DNA from: Celoporthe dispersa
Lineage: Eukaryota > Ascomycota > Sordariomycetes > Diaporthales > Cryphonectriaceae
Length of the DNA stretch: 64,000 bases
NCBI GenBank assembly: GCA_016584495.1
Contig: WAID01000004.1
Span: 1,860,001 to 1,924,000, forward strand
Reading direction: 5' to 3'
Shown here: positions 45,460-57,371 of the stretch, one piece after another
Position numbering within the stretch: position 1 is the first letter of the stretch
How the letters are laid out: each line of letters starts with the position of its first letter
The notes under the pieces: generated by a model
What the model was told of the DNA's origin: nothing
What the model saw: the letters and a program-made list of their open reading frames with translations, nothing else
Databases searched by the model: none
Program-made: the position numbers and the translations under genes

Positions 45460-48400
45460 CACCCGCCCATGGCCGCAATTGTGCCTCCGCCCCTCTCCAG
45501 GTTACGCAGTTCCCAAACAAACCCCAGAGGAGGGAAAAGGAAGGGTAAAAAGCCTCACACGACCCCGCCGCGGCGCCTGTCCCCTCCCAACCTTTGCCCG
45601 GGGGCCAAGCCCCTCCTCCTCCTCCTCCTCCTCCCTCCCCTGATGGCGTTTTGGCGGGGACAGACACACAAGAGAGAGAGAGAAAAGAAGGACGGAAAGT
45701 TCCGTTTGGGCCCTGACAATATACATAGGAATAGAATCCCTTCAAGTGGCTGAACCACTTTGTACGGATCGCGCCCGGGCGCTCGAGATTGCATACATGA
45801 CGGAAGGATGCAGTCCTTGTGACCCTCATACATTCATGCCAGGCCTCTGGGGCGGACCCGCTCCAAGAGCTCCAGAACTACCACATGTGCTCCGTACTCC
45901 TCCTCCCCCCCCCCCTCCCGTCCCCCCTCCCATGCACGCACGCACGCACATACTATGTACACACAGGGTGAGAGAGGTTCGACACATTGCTGCGGTCCTC
46001 GCCCGATAGGGAATGGTTTGTTTCCCAGGACCCTGGGTCACCCTCCCTCCACCGCATGGGTCGGGACATAATAGCCCACCCCCACCTCCTTCCCCTCCCA
46101 CCTTACCATAGTACGATTTGCAATGGTAGATGATGCACCCTAGAGGAGACCATTCTTTCCCCCCTCTCCATGATCTACAATGCTGCTGCCCCACTTGGCA
46201 ATATATCGAGTATCTCTCACACATGCTCTCTTTTTTCTTTTTTCCCTTTTTTTGTGGACAGTTCACCTTGGGGGTTTGTATACTGTACTGTGCTGCTGCT
46301 ATTGTTGACTCACCCTATAGAAACATGCTATGACAAATCATCTGCACTGCTTTGGGGATTTTCAACAGAAGCAGAACAGAAGTAGAACAGGAGGAGGAAG
46401 GGAAATGAAGGAAGGGAAAAGAAGAGGAAAGGGAAAAAAAAGGGAAGCTTCATCGAGATACCAAGTAAAATCTGTCCCGTCTCAATTGATGCTACGCTAC
46501 ATAGTACCCAGCAGTCACCTTGATGGCCTGGCAGCCAGACCGTGTGTTTTCACCAGGGTAAAAGGGGTGGGAGGGGGGCTTAGGAAAGCTTGTTGACCAA
46601 TTGGGATATATGTACTACGGTACAATGTTCTCGTGAGCTCTGTGCTCCCTGAAAGGAGGACAGCGAGCAACCTTGCTAGAAGCATAAAACGTAGTACCAT
46701 ACAATAGGTAGTAGTAGTATACGTACTCTGATGTATGTGACATGGAAAAATATTGAAAGAAAGAAGGGACCAAAGAAAAAAAAATCGGCCCAGCCTTGCA
46801 TGGTAAACTCTTGCAGGTAAGTGTGGGGGTGGTCGGGGGGGAGGGGTGTCTCTTGGGGGGGGGCGGTTGTGTGGAGAGGTGTGTGTGTCCGGGTGGCTTA
46901 TGCATGATTTCGGCGCTCGTAGGTACGGTAGCAGTGAAGGACGACAAGGGGTAGAGGGACAACAAGTAGATACTATGCCGGACTGGAGATGGTCGGCGCC
47001 TTGTTGGAGGGGTTTGACTGCATAAGATGAATTGTGGACGTAAAGGCGTCGTGCTGGTGCTTGGCGATGCACCCTGCAGAGGGCCGTTCCCGTGACATGT
47101 TTTTAGGCAGTCGAGGTCGTTGGACAGGTTTGAGACCAAGCTACTATTACATACTATCACTCCTCTCGCACGAGCAGTCAGTCAGTCAAAGAGACGTATC
47201 AGATTTGCTAGGGACCGTTGCGGTGATGATCTCTTCCTAAAGTATGCTCGAGAGTGCCCCTGGGCTTTCGTGTATACATTGCCAATCCTCCAGCTCGGAT
47301 TCTGCCCGAGCAACCCTTCCCCCTCCTTCGACCGGTGCACCTTTCTCTGGTTCCCGTGGCATCTTTTTTGGAGTCAAATCCGTGGTCTCTGGGTACCATG
47401 GTGTTTGTCCTGTCGCTTCGGCTAAGAGGAGGGGAGAAAACAAGAAAAGAGAAAGAGAGGGGGAAAAAACAAGCCAGAATGAGGGCGGGGGAAGATAACA
47501 GTTGATCCACCCCCACGATGTGGTCATGACCCTTCTCACACAAGACTCCCGGCGCCGAATACCCATCCAATAAAGATAATCAGAAAGAAAATAGAAACTC
47601 CAAGTCGCGTCGTGGTGCCCACATGACCTAGGTACACACACTCGCACGCAAACAAAAGCCGCCCAAGCCGAGAAACTCCGCGCCAAGCGATGGTAATTGT
47701 ACAAAGCGTACAAGCCAATAAAAAAGAATTGGAAAAAAAAAATCGGGAAAGGGGAAAAAACGTGTCCTCGGCTACTACAGTAGGTGGGCAGTAAAGCAAA
47801 AATGAGAAGCTCGTGGGGCTGGAGGGCGACCAACCCCCTCCCCCTGCTGCCGCCGTGTCTGCAGTCGTATCTGCACGCGGCGGGCGTAGTACATGGTACC
47901 ATTGTACATAGGTAGCATGGGGGCCGGGTCCCCGTGTAAGTCCAGAACTGCAGGCCGGGCGCCCGAGACGGCATAGTGTAGCGGGAAAAAAAAAATGATA
48001 ACGCTGCCTTCGGGGCGGGTTGACAGACGAAAAGCGGCGGTGAGGCGGGTCTGGCCTCCCAAGAGAAGCTGATCGAAAGGACAAAGAGGGAATCATTCAA
48101 AGGACGGGCGACCGAAAAGAAGAGGAGAGAACGTATGCTCGTGTATCGACGGTGGTGGTGGAGCCCTGGAGAGAGAGAGAGCGACACCAGGGTTCACCAC
48201 CCCCTCCCCTGGCGACCTCCCTCTATCCCACTGTGACGACTTGTCGCCGCATCGCAGTGGAGGGAGGGGCAAGGTGGGAACACATACAGAGGAGGACTGT
48301 CCACAGATCGACGAACTCGCAGATGCGGCGAGCATGGCCGGGAAGATCGGGACCAGCAGGAGGCTCACGAACCAGATGCAGGCTAATGTATGTAGGTGAG

Positions 48401-48729
48401 CATGGCTGTGAGGATGCGGCTGGCCCAAAAGGGTAGAATTCGTGCGGCGCAGAACGTGGGTGTTGTGACCAGGGGGGGTGGGAGGGAGGGTTGGGTGGTT
48501 GTACACGGAGGGGCCTGTTTGATTTTGGTTGCTTTTTGCTTTTTTTCTTTTTGGGTGGGGGGGGGGTTTTTTTGGTGCTTCGTTATGAGTCCGGGCAGCG
48601 AGGACAGTAGTAGGAGCTGCCAGAGCAGTAATCGTGGGTACCTGAGCCGATTTCTTCAAGTCAGCCTGCTGCTCTCGGGGAGCACAAAGGTCGAAGAGAG
48701 GGGGGGGGGCAGGGCAGGGCGGGACAAGG

Positions 48730-48807
48730 CTACGCACCAAAGTCGGCCGCCTTGCAGCAGGTCGAGCAGCACTCGTTGACGAGGGGCTGGCGATCCTTGA
48801 CGCACAT
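48730..48807 (-). CDS. Possible very short Cys-rich reading frame (25 codons) or first exon
   Basis: The frame starts MCVKDRQPLVNECCSTCCK and holds five cysteines in 25 residues, in two CC pairs. The start context (GCAAAATG) is acceptable. Near its end a GTGCGT donor could splice out the stop codon, and a pyrimidine-rich acceptor about 60 bp downstream keeps a frame open (EQQADLKKSAQ). No family is recognised. This may be chance, and confidence is low. Confidence 0.2.
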   Translation of the reverse strand: MCVKDRQPLVNECCSTCCKAADFGA

Positions 48808-51800
48808 TTTGCGGCGGGGGTGTTGTTTACGTGCGTAGGTGGGGCTTGAGGTGAGATGCGAGTGTATAGGCTCTGGATCGAGGTGGGAGGACCTCGAGAG
48901 ACAGACAGTGATGAGCGGTGCTGGGAGGCTTTCTCTTCCGAGGCAGACGTGCTAGGAGAAGGTAGGAGTCAGGGCTTAAGAGGTGAGGGCTTGGGCCGGT
49001 GTAAGTGTGCTTCTGATATCGAGTGTGTTGTGGTAGCTGTGGTGTTGCAGGTGAGGATGGGGAAAACAAAGGAGGATCGAGGGTGGCGAGGATGGGGCCC
49101 AGGAGAGAGAGAAGGCCTATTATATACGCTTCTTTAGAAATGAGACGAGGCGTGACGATCTCTAGTTGATAGCTGATGCCAGCACGCCCGACCACAGAGG
49201 GGGGTTGGAAGGAGGCAGAGAGACGGAGGAGGAAAGAAAAAAAATTGACAAGAGCCAGGGCCGACCGGGGACTGTTTTAGTGAATACAAAAATTTTGGTG
49301 CAGCGCTGGCCGTGAGGAGCGTATCTTTTTTGGAGATGTACTACTGTACAGCCCAGTACTATGTACATGCAGTACTTGTGATTTTGTACAGGCTCGGCCA
49401 GGGCCGGGGTTCAGGCTCTAGACCGGGGGATAAGTCAACGTCTAAATTTACACAAGTACATCGGGAAGAGGAGAGAGAGAGAGAAGGGCCGGGGGGGGGA
49501 GGGAGTACAAGGCCAAAGGAAAGGTAGCGAAAGAGTGAAAAAGGAGAGAAGGGGAGAAAAAAAAAGAAGGAAAAAAAAACCAAACCCAGAGCACATGCAC
49601 ACAATACATGGGCGGGACGTACAAGGACAAAATGCAACGGTACCTGGCCCTACTGCACCTGGTCACTGCTACTGCTGCTCCTGCTACCACCACAGTCCTA
49701 TGGTACTACTGTGGTGTCGTTGACGGACGGGGCCGGGGCTAGGGGTCCATAGGCACAACCTTGACCTACTCTGCTGCTCCTGAACCGGCCTATCCCGTTT
49801 TCGTCCTCATTGTTGTTGGTACGACGGCAGGTGCTGCTGTTGTTTTGCTGCTCCTGCCCTGTGTGACTGAGCCTCTCCCTCTATGCCAGGTGCCCTGTGC
49901 CTGCCCCCTGTACCTTGTTGCCCTGGTGCCTTGTTGCCCTAGTCAGGGACGAACAACAAGGGACTTTTTTTTCCCCTTCTCTCTTTCCTTTTTTATTTTA
50001 TTTTATTCTCACCCCAGGGGAGATTGCAGCCGGGTTGTGGGCGACTAGAGCCATCAGCCGATCCAGTCTACCCTCCGTACTCGGAATTTGCTTTTAAAAT
50101 AGGGCGCTGAAACCTTGGCGGCAGATGCCGTCAATACGAATTCCCGAAAATCTCCTGGCGGTGAAGGCAGGCATGCATTGTGCATGCATGCCTGCTGCTG
50201 CTGGGCAAGGGCTCATCAGAATCAGCTCAGCCTGTCGTAGCACCGACTGACGCGGTACCCAACCCCTGATGATCTGAACCAACCCGGATCGGTGGTCTCT
50301 CTGGTTCTCTCCCTCTCGCCTTTCTCCTTGCCTCCTCGCGCTCACCGGTGCGGCATGTCCAACACCTGAGGCTCAAGCCACATCGAGGACGAGGCAAGGT
50401 CATTGGTCGGGCGACGAGACAAGGCAAACTTTCTTGTGTCATCCTAATCTCATCTCATCTTACGACCACGGAGGAGGCAGCAGCGAGGAATGGGACACGG
50501 CACCACGGCGGTGAGAGGGGGGAGGGGAGGGGGAGACACAAGGAAGAAGGGCTGGCCGGTGATTGAATGATCACAAGACCGGTGCAGACCTGACCTGCTG
50601 GTATCAGTAAGAAAATGTGGTCAGCCAGCCTCCCTTCTCCTCTTCCCTCCCCGTCCTCCCTCCCTGGCCTCCCGGGGCCACGCACCCCGGGGTATAGCTA
50701 CTCTGGTACAGGGACTACGGGATGCGGTCAGCTTTGCAATATAGCCCAGCCAGCCGCCACTGCAGGTGACGGGATGTGTTGACTGGACCGACTGGATCAG
50801 ACCAGCCTGAGCACCTCGCCGACTTACCATAGTAGCCCTAGCCCTCTATACTATGTACAAGGAAGCGGGCAGCGAGGCCTGACATGTCATCTCGACAACA
50901 GCGCGAATATTTCTCCCCTTCTCGTGGATCCCGGTCCAGCGTCTCCAGTTCCCGTGCCCGTACCTATCTCATGCCTGTCTGTGCCAGCGCCCAGCGCCAA
51001 GCGGTGCCTTGAAGCTCCCAAGGTCCTCGGTCCCGTCTTACGCAATCCTCCGTTACGCCCTCGTGCCGGCCTCATCTGGTCTTTCGATTATCATGTACAA
51101 TGGCGTCAACTCGATAGTCTCAGTGTGACGATCCTCGGCGACCGATCTATCCACTTCTCTGCAGCAGTTTCACAGCGTCAGTCCAGCGGTGGGGAGGGGG
51201 GAGGGAGGGGAGAGGAAGGGGAGCGCCGACCCCTTCGCCCACACACGCACAATCCCCCCCCCCCTTGGTGCTCTCTCTCTCTCACTCTGTGCAGTTAGCC
51301 TCCAGGGTCCAGAGGCTCGTCTTTCGTACGTAGTACATTAGTAGTCATGAGTGGGTGCTATTGGCAAAATATTACCATGTACTACATACGTATGTAGTAG
51401 CATAGCCTTGTAAGCTGAGAGATCCCTAACATGCTATGCATGTAGATCATCAATCCTCTGCCGCCCCAGCGTCAGAGCGAACAAAATTTGACTGTTCTAT
51501 CTGCAGTCTGATATCTCCCTCCGAGATATCCATCATCCTGGAGCTTAATTACTGCACCTGCACGCCCTTCGCACACAATCCTCGCACCCGGGGTTCACAT
51601 GACCTCTTCTCGCAGTCTCGAGCCCGCTCGACGACATGATGTGGGATCCTCTCTCAGCTCCGGATCCTTTCCCTCCTCGACCAGGTCGGGGGTGCAGTGT
51701 TCCCAGTGTGCCTGTCCTGTGTCTGTGTCTGTGGTGGGCGGAGGAGATACTGCCCGAGGCGATACCTGCCGTGGTAGATAGCTCGAGCACAAGCAGCCAA

Positions 51801-51879
51801 AGCCCGCAGCAGGCAGTCGTCTCGCTTAAGGCAGGAACAATCCCCCCCCCCGGCCTTCTCGAACAGCTCATCGCTCTTT

Positions 51880-51881
<2 letters not shown>

Positions 51882-51919
<38 letters not shown>
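51882..51919. repeat. (AC)n microsatellite
   Basis: About 19 AC dinucleotides in the gene-poor region. Confidence 0.95.
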
Positions 51920-51923
<4 letters not shown>

Positions 51924-52029
51924 ACCCCCCCTCCCCATCCGTCTTTCCTCTCTCAGCTACCTCGTGGATCGCGCCTGCAAGGTCTTCGGTGCGTGTGATC
52001 ACCACGTAGCCCTCCTTCGACCTGGCTGC

Positions 52030-52063
52030 CTCCTCCTCCTCCTCCTCCTCCTCCTCCTCCTCC
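52030..52063. repeat. (CTC)n trinucleotide repeat
   Basis: About eleven CTC units, followed by an imperfect continuation, in the gene-poor region. Confidence 0.9.
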
Positions 52064-55000
52064 CCCTCCTCCCTCCCCGGTGTCATGATGATGATGCCGA
52101 CACCATCCCACCTCGAACGGCACCGCTGCTCCCGTCGGATCGTCCATCCAAACATTCCCTCAACTCCACCCCACCTCTCCTTTTTCTCCGCGCCCCCCCC
52201 CCGGGCGCGTCCTTTTCCATCGCATTTCTGTCTTGGTCTCACCCAACGCCTTCTCCCCCCGTTCCACATGTCTTCATCCGCTTTCAATGCGGCTGGGATC
52301 GGCCGTGGCCAGCCCGTTCGAAAAGAAGGTAAAAAAACCCTACTGCAGTGCTCTTGCGGCTCCACTCCGGAGCCCAGGATCGGGGACGTCTCATTCTGCC
52401 TAGGATGAGGATATCACCCGGGGGGGGGGGGGACGCAAAGACACCAACCAAGCGAAGAACGAGGGTCCTGCCGGTACTCCACGGTACCTAGATAATTTTT
52501 TTTTTCATTCCTAAGGGTTCATCCCGGAAGGAGACAGCTCGGGACCCCGGGCCTCACTCTATCCAAGCACCTTGTCCTCGTTCCGTACAATCAATCAGAA
52601 ACCGACTAGCTTTAGTCACCATCCCACGGGCTTCGATCTGTCACCAATCGAGACAGAGACAGCGGAGCGGTGCAGTGCAGTGCCATAACCTCCTCTCTCT
52701 CTGTGTCCCTCTCCCTCTACAGAGGTCTCTCACCCGTCTGTGAGGGGACAGTCTTCAGTCATAGGCATCTCATCCCCCACAGGGCCCGTCGATCAGTCCG
52801 TCGAGAGCCGAGCGAGCGCGAGACCCTTCGCGAACATGACAAATATACCGCCCCGGGATGCGGAAATGTACTCATCATGCATGCACCTCTTGTGCGCCTG
52901 TGCCGCACTGGCGCCTTGCATACGCTGATCATTCTCTTGTCTTAATACTCCACTCATCCAAACCGCGCCCTGGCCAGCCTTAAAACCCCAAGTCTGGAGG
53001 CATATGCATGCATTGCCCGCCCCTCTCCCCCCTCCCCCCCTCTCGTCTCCTCTAGGAGGTGTTATGCTCGGGTGGCTGGATGGCTGATCGACCGATCTTA
53101 GGGCAATTTCTTGATGATCGGATATGGGTCGACTTTCGTGGAGGTTGAACAGGAGGTACGCACTGAACGGGTCGAGATCGGCTCACCACGTGGTCTGTGG
53201 CTAGTGGCCATGGCGATGACTCTCTCTCAAACGCGACGGGATATCCCGCAGACCAGAGGGCGCCATCGAGATTCGCAGTATCTGAGGACTTTTCTTGCAC
53301 GGTACGGTACGGTAACGCTGGAACGTCAGTCTACGGTGCCAGCAGCTGGTCAGGCCGGGCCCCTGGGGGTTGGCCCGAACCTCTCGGTGTTCTTCTCGTT
53401 CTTCTTCTCCTCACGGAGACATGCCTGCAGCCGCACAAGGCGGTTGCGTCCCAGCAGGCAACGGACACCACCATTGTCCGCGGCGCCCCGGCAGATATGT
53501 CCATCGCTCGACCTGTGTGGGGTGGCCCTGAGACCATCCGTGGCGGGGGGAGTCCTCTCCGTCGTGACTATCATTCATCCGTCATTTGTCGTCACGAGCT
53601 GGAGAGTGTGCAGGTTTGTCTCTCTCTTTCTGTATCACCAGTTACCCCTTACATGATGTGTTGTTCCACAGGCGGCAGAATGTCTCTCTCTATCTCTATG
53701 TCACGCCAGATGAGCCGGTCCACCGGCCTCAGAAGCCGCTCGAAAGTGGCAATGTTTCGTCTCGAAAGTAGTACTCCATCTGGATGTTCCGTGTACTTGT
53801 TCCTACCTTCCTTCCTTCCGGAGCCATACGTGGCGTGGTTCCCAAGAGGGGGCTCGGTCGGAAGGTTTCTGGATAGAATCACGAGGGATTAAGATCAAGA
53901 CTTTTTCCCAAGCACTGTATGCTCCACCTCCCGAGTGGCAATGCGTGGTATTAGGAATCTCATCTCTGCATGGCAACAGACCAACGGGTCACAGGACCCC
54001 CTCAGCTTCCGGAATCGCTCGAGGGTCCAGACACCGGCGCTGGGTTAGGCCATCACAGATAGGCATGATGGGATTCTCTCCGTGCTCCAGAAGCCTTCCA
54101 GATGACCTCTCTCAGGTATCAAGTGTCTGCAGGCCAGGGACCTGCATCGTCTCACTCGCTTCTCACCTTCCTTTCTGCTCCAGTGAGGTAAGCTGACCGT
54201 GCCCACTTGGCTTGATGTCCATCTCGCCAAATAAATTAGCTCCCTGTAAGCCTTTTGTTGTCCCCCCTGGTCGTCTCAGGCCCATATGATAGTCGAAGGG
54301 CTAGCATACTCGGCAGTTCCTTTTCTGCCCACGTTTGCCAAGGAGGGCTGCGGCGGGTTTATCAGCAACCTGGGCAGTGTCGTCTGGATTTGCAAAGCTC
54401 GATCAGGGCAGGCTACATGATATTCACCTGTTGTACTCCTCTGGGAAAGAGTATACATTCTCAGCTGACAACGGGATCTGGGTGTAGGCCCTTCTCAAAT
54501 GGACCTTCAAAGCAGACAAAAATTGTGAAAAAAGTATACTGGTCACGTAGCCTTCTGCCTAACTCTGAGAATGTCACCGGCCGGTATGAGTTATCCACAA
54601 TCCCACCTGACTGCTCCCAGTCCCCTCCTCTTATGTACGACAAGGTTTGATATCTGGATGTCTAGTCGCCGTTGTAATATCTATTCACTCGGAAGAGGAG
54701 AAGAGAGGGTTGGGGTGGGGGACACATATGTATTGTGAAGCGTGACTATAAACACTGTACAGCCTCTCCGAAAATTTCATGCCACGAGGACTTCATCTTT
54801 GCTAACTTCCATTAACAATGCACCTGTCTGATATTTGTCTTGTTTCAAGCCTGCGAAGGGGGAAGCCTGGGTTTATCGCAAAACCCGTGTATTATTAGCA
54901 CAAAGAGATTTGCTATATAATATGATCAGGCAGTTGAATCTCCCCAAGATGCTACTTAGCCCTAGACTGGCTCAATTGATCAGTGCTAATTAACACTCAC

Positions 55001-55334
55001 CCACGACCAAGCGGTATGATGAGCATCTTAGCCAACAGAGACAGAAGGGGGCCTATCCAATGAGGCCTCGGATATATACCACCGGGGTCGCGGAGCAGTC
55101 AACGGACCGGGCTACGGGGCGAACTAGAACCTACGGGAAATAGAATAAAGCCCCGCATGCTGGGCGTCCTTCTTTGGCGGCACCCTTCCTAAGTCCATTA
55201 TACCCCCCTCTGGATTGTTTCACGGCATATTGCTACGTCTAAGAGACAGTAGGCAGCAAGAAGCTAGAGCCTCGCGAGCCTGCTCGTGTGTGTGTTGCAT
55301 TGCAGTCTGACCTCTTACCTATTGGCTGCGCGCG

Positions 55335-55858
55335 ATGGCAGCACGTGAGGAAGCTGAAACAGGCCCGAAGGGCCCTTACAAGCTCATGTCATGCAACACG
55401 AACCCGGAGCGCGCGAGGAGACTGGTGGGGCAGGTGGTTGGTCGGCTGACGGACGAGTATGCCATCGTACACGTTGCGAATCTTACGAGTGAGTTTCAGG
55501 GTGCTGCTGAGTGCATCTTTTTTCTCGAGGGGGGCTGAATTTGAGAAATCTAGAGATCGATGAGGTTCGGGGCATGGTTGAGGAGCACAGGCCAGATATC
55601 CTGGTGAGAACAAAACACCTCTCACCTTTTTTTTTCCCTCTTCTCTCTCTTTGCTGTCCGGCTAAGGAGGTAGCTAAGGGTTCTCAGATCACGGCATCCA
55701 TGTGGTCGCCGGACGAATCACAGCAAATCGTGGCTATCGCAAAAGAGGTGGTTCCAGACCTGAAGACGATGTCCGTTCCGCAGGGCCTACGTGTTGAACA
55801 GGGACCCGACGCAGTCGTGAAATATGCAGAGGATCACTTGCGCAAACTTCTTGGCTAG
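55335..55858 (+). CDS. Small conserved-looking hypothetical protein (131 residues)
   Basis: Three exons (55335-55488, 55554-55603 and 55667-55858) join in frame with GT-AG borders. Their sum divides by three without correction. The product starts MAAREEAETGPKGPYKLMSC and ends in YAEDHLRKLLG. It alternates strands and helices (EYAIVHVANLT, KIDEVRGMVEEHRPDIL, QQIVAIAKEVVPDLKTMSVP), like a small single-domain alpha/beta protein. No catalytic motif, signal peptide or membrane segment is seen. I do not recognise the family. The coherent splicing and codon pattern make it more likely real than chance. Confidence 0.65.
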
Positions 55859-56200
55859 AACGGAATATGTGCGAGTCCGACCGTCACGCAGCTATACAGA
55901 CCGCCATCATTTCCAGCCAGCTGGGAGTGGTCACTACTTTTAGCTGTGCATAGAATAAGTTTCAGGATTTCTAGATCTGTGCTATTATGTCAACTGATGA
56001 GAGGACGAGCCTACAGAGAGGCTTCATACGGGCGATAGTTACTTTGCTGCACTGAGGACGTCTAATCAAAGGTTGGTTGGTAGACATACACCAGACGGGA
56101 CGGAAGGCTGTGCTAGAACTCGGTGTACTGGGAAAATGTCTATATGATGCCGTCGGCGCGGACGCGTTGGGCGGGCCAGAGACTATCCATGAAGGCGCGA
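55859..56200. other. Short intergenic between convergent genes
   Basis: A shared 3' region of 342 bp between the 131-residue protein gene and the FAH-family gene. Nothing specific is recognised. Confidence 0.6.
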
Positions 56201-57371
56201 TCACTTTTCTTCCTCCATCACATTATGCAGACTCCCGATGTGAGGCAGAATCTCGACAACAAACTCATCACCGCCGTGCATCGTCAGCTTGGGCTTGCGG
56301 CCCCATCCGATGCCTGCAGGCGTGCCGGTGATTCTGCGTGAAGAGCCATGTGAGGACTTGTCTTCTAAGGATTGTGCAGGTACTGCGGGGAAGAAGCTGA
56401 ACTCACATGATGGTCCCGGGAAGAAGAGTGGTGCCCTGCGAGCAGTAACTGACCAGTGTGGGTACGTCAAAGATGAGATCGCTGTTGTTTCGAAATAGGT
56501 CAGCAAGACGTGCTTCAGCTCCCGGACCGGCTGCGTGTTGTTATTCCCCACAAAACTTACTCAAGCCCGCTCTCCTGCACGACCTTGCCGTTCAGCAGCC
56601 CTCTCATCTTCAGCTTGGACGGGTCCTTGATGACCTTGGACGACACCAAGGTAGGACCGATGGGACACGCCTTGTCGAAGCCCTTGGAGAAACACCACTG
56701 GCTCTGGTTCAGCTGGCTCACGCGGCTCGAGATGTCATTCGAGGCGGTGTAGCCGAGCACGTAGCCCATGGCTTCCTCCTTGCTGACGTTCTTGCATGTC
56801 TTGCCGATGACCACGGCAAGCTCGGACTCGTAGTCCGCGCAGTCGTCCTTGAGAGTGTGCTTGGGGATCACGGTCGGGGCAGGCCAGGGGTCGGCCAGAG
56901 ATGTATGCGGCTTCCTGTCATGTATTGTCTCTATCAGAACATCACGCCTCGCCGGAGAGTGTGGGGAGGGGACCACAGGAAAATTCGGACGAACAGAAAA
57001 ATGATGGGTATATCAGGCAGTGCCATGCCGACCTCCTGTGCGTGGCCCTTGTAGTTCAAGCCGATACATCGGATCGTGCCCACCTCCTCCTGGGTGAGGG
57101 GGGACAGCACCCGGTCGATGACCTCAACTTTATCCGTCGGGGAGCCCGGGTCCAGGACGGACGTGCCGCTAAAGACCTTGACCTTGACCTCCTGTCCCAG
57201 GCGAAGGGCCGCGCCGACGTCAACATTGGGGTCCACGGGCTCACCAATGACGATGGTATCACCGCTGCCCTTTGCGACGAACCGGACAACTTATCACATA
57301 GCGTTAGCCGCGGGTCAATAAAGTACCATGAGATACCGAGAAAAGTTTCACCCACGGCGCTCAAAAGACAT
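56201..57371 (-). CDS. Fumarylacetoacetate hydrolase (FAH) family protein
   Basis: Five exons in coding order (57371-57356, 57289-56995, 56914-56561, 56481-56407 and 56333-56201) give 290 residues with no frameshift. The first exon carries only five codons and one base (MSFER), so the start rests on the splice and on family likeness (MSFERLVRFVAKGSGDT). FAH-fold enzymes hydrolyse or decarboxylate 1,3-diketo acids using Mg2+. Visible are IRCIGLNYKGHAQEVGM, DCADYESELAVVIGK with the metal-binding acidic pair, GYTASNDISSR, QWCFSKGFDKACPIGP, and GTPAGIGWGRKPKLTMHGGD with VEILPHIGSL. The substrate is unknown. Members include acylpyruvases and isomerases as well as true FAH, which is longer. It is divergent from palA across 2.6 kb. 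Confidence 0.92.

Larger units (their letters stand above)
44902..55334. other. Gene-poor 10.4-kb region rich in simple repeats
   Basis: I can support no protein gene here apart from a possible tiny Cys-rich frame at 48730-48807. Open frames encode Ser/Leu/Pro/Arg-rich or Phe-rich peptides. These come from polypurine and polypyrimidine DNA and show no domains or splice structure. Several microsatellites and many G or C runs are present. The last 600 bp (from about 54640) are noticeably more AT-rich. The region may hold non-coding RNA genes or long promoters. I see no tRNA, rRNA or transposase. Confidence 0.5.

Noticed and set aside
47237..48187. A 316-codon Phe/Ser/Leu-rich frame in the gene desert
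   Set aside because: Produced by pyrimidine-rich DNA, with no plausible topology or family. The overlapping frames are equally open.
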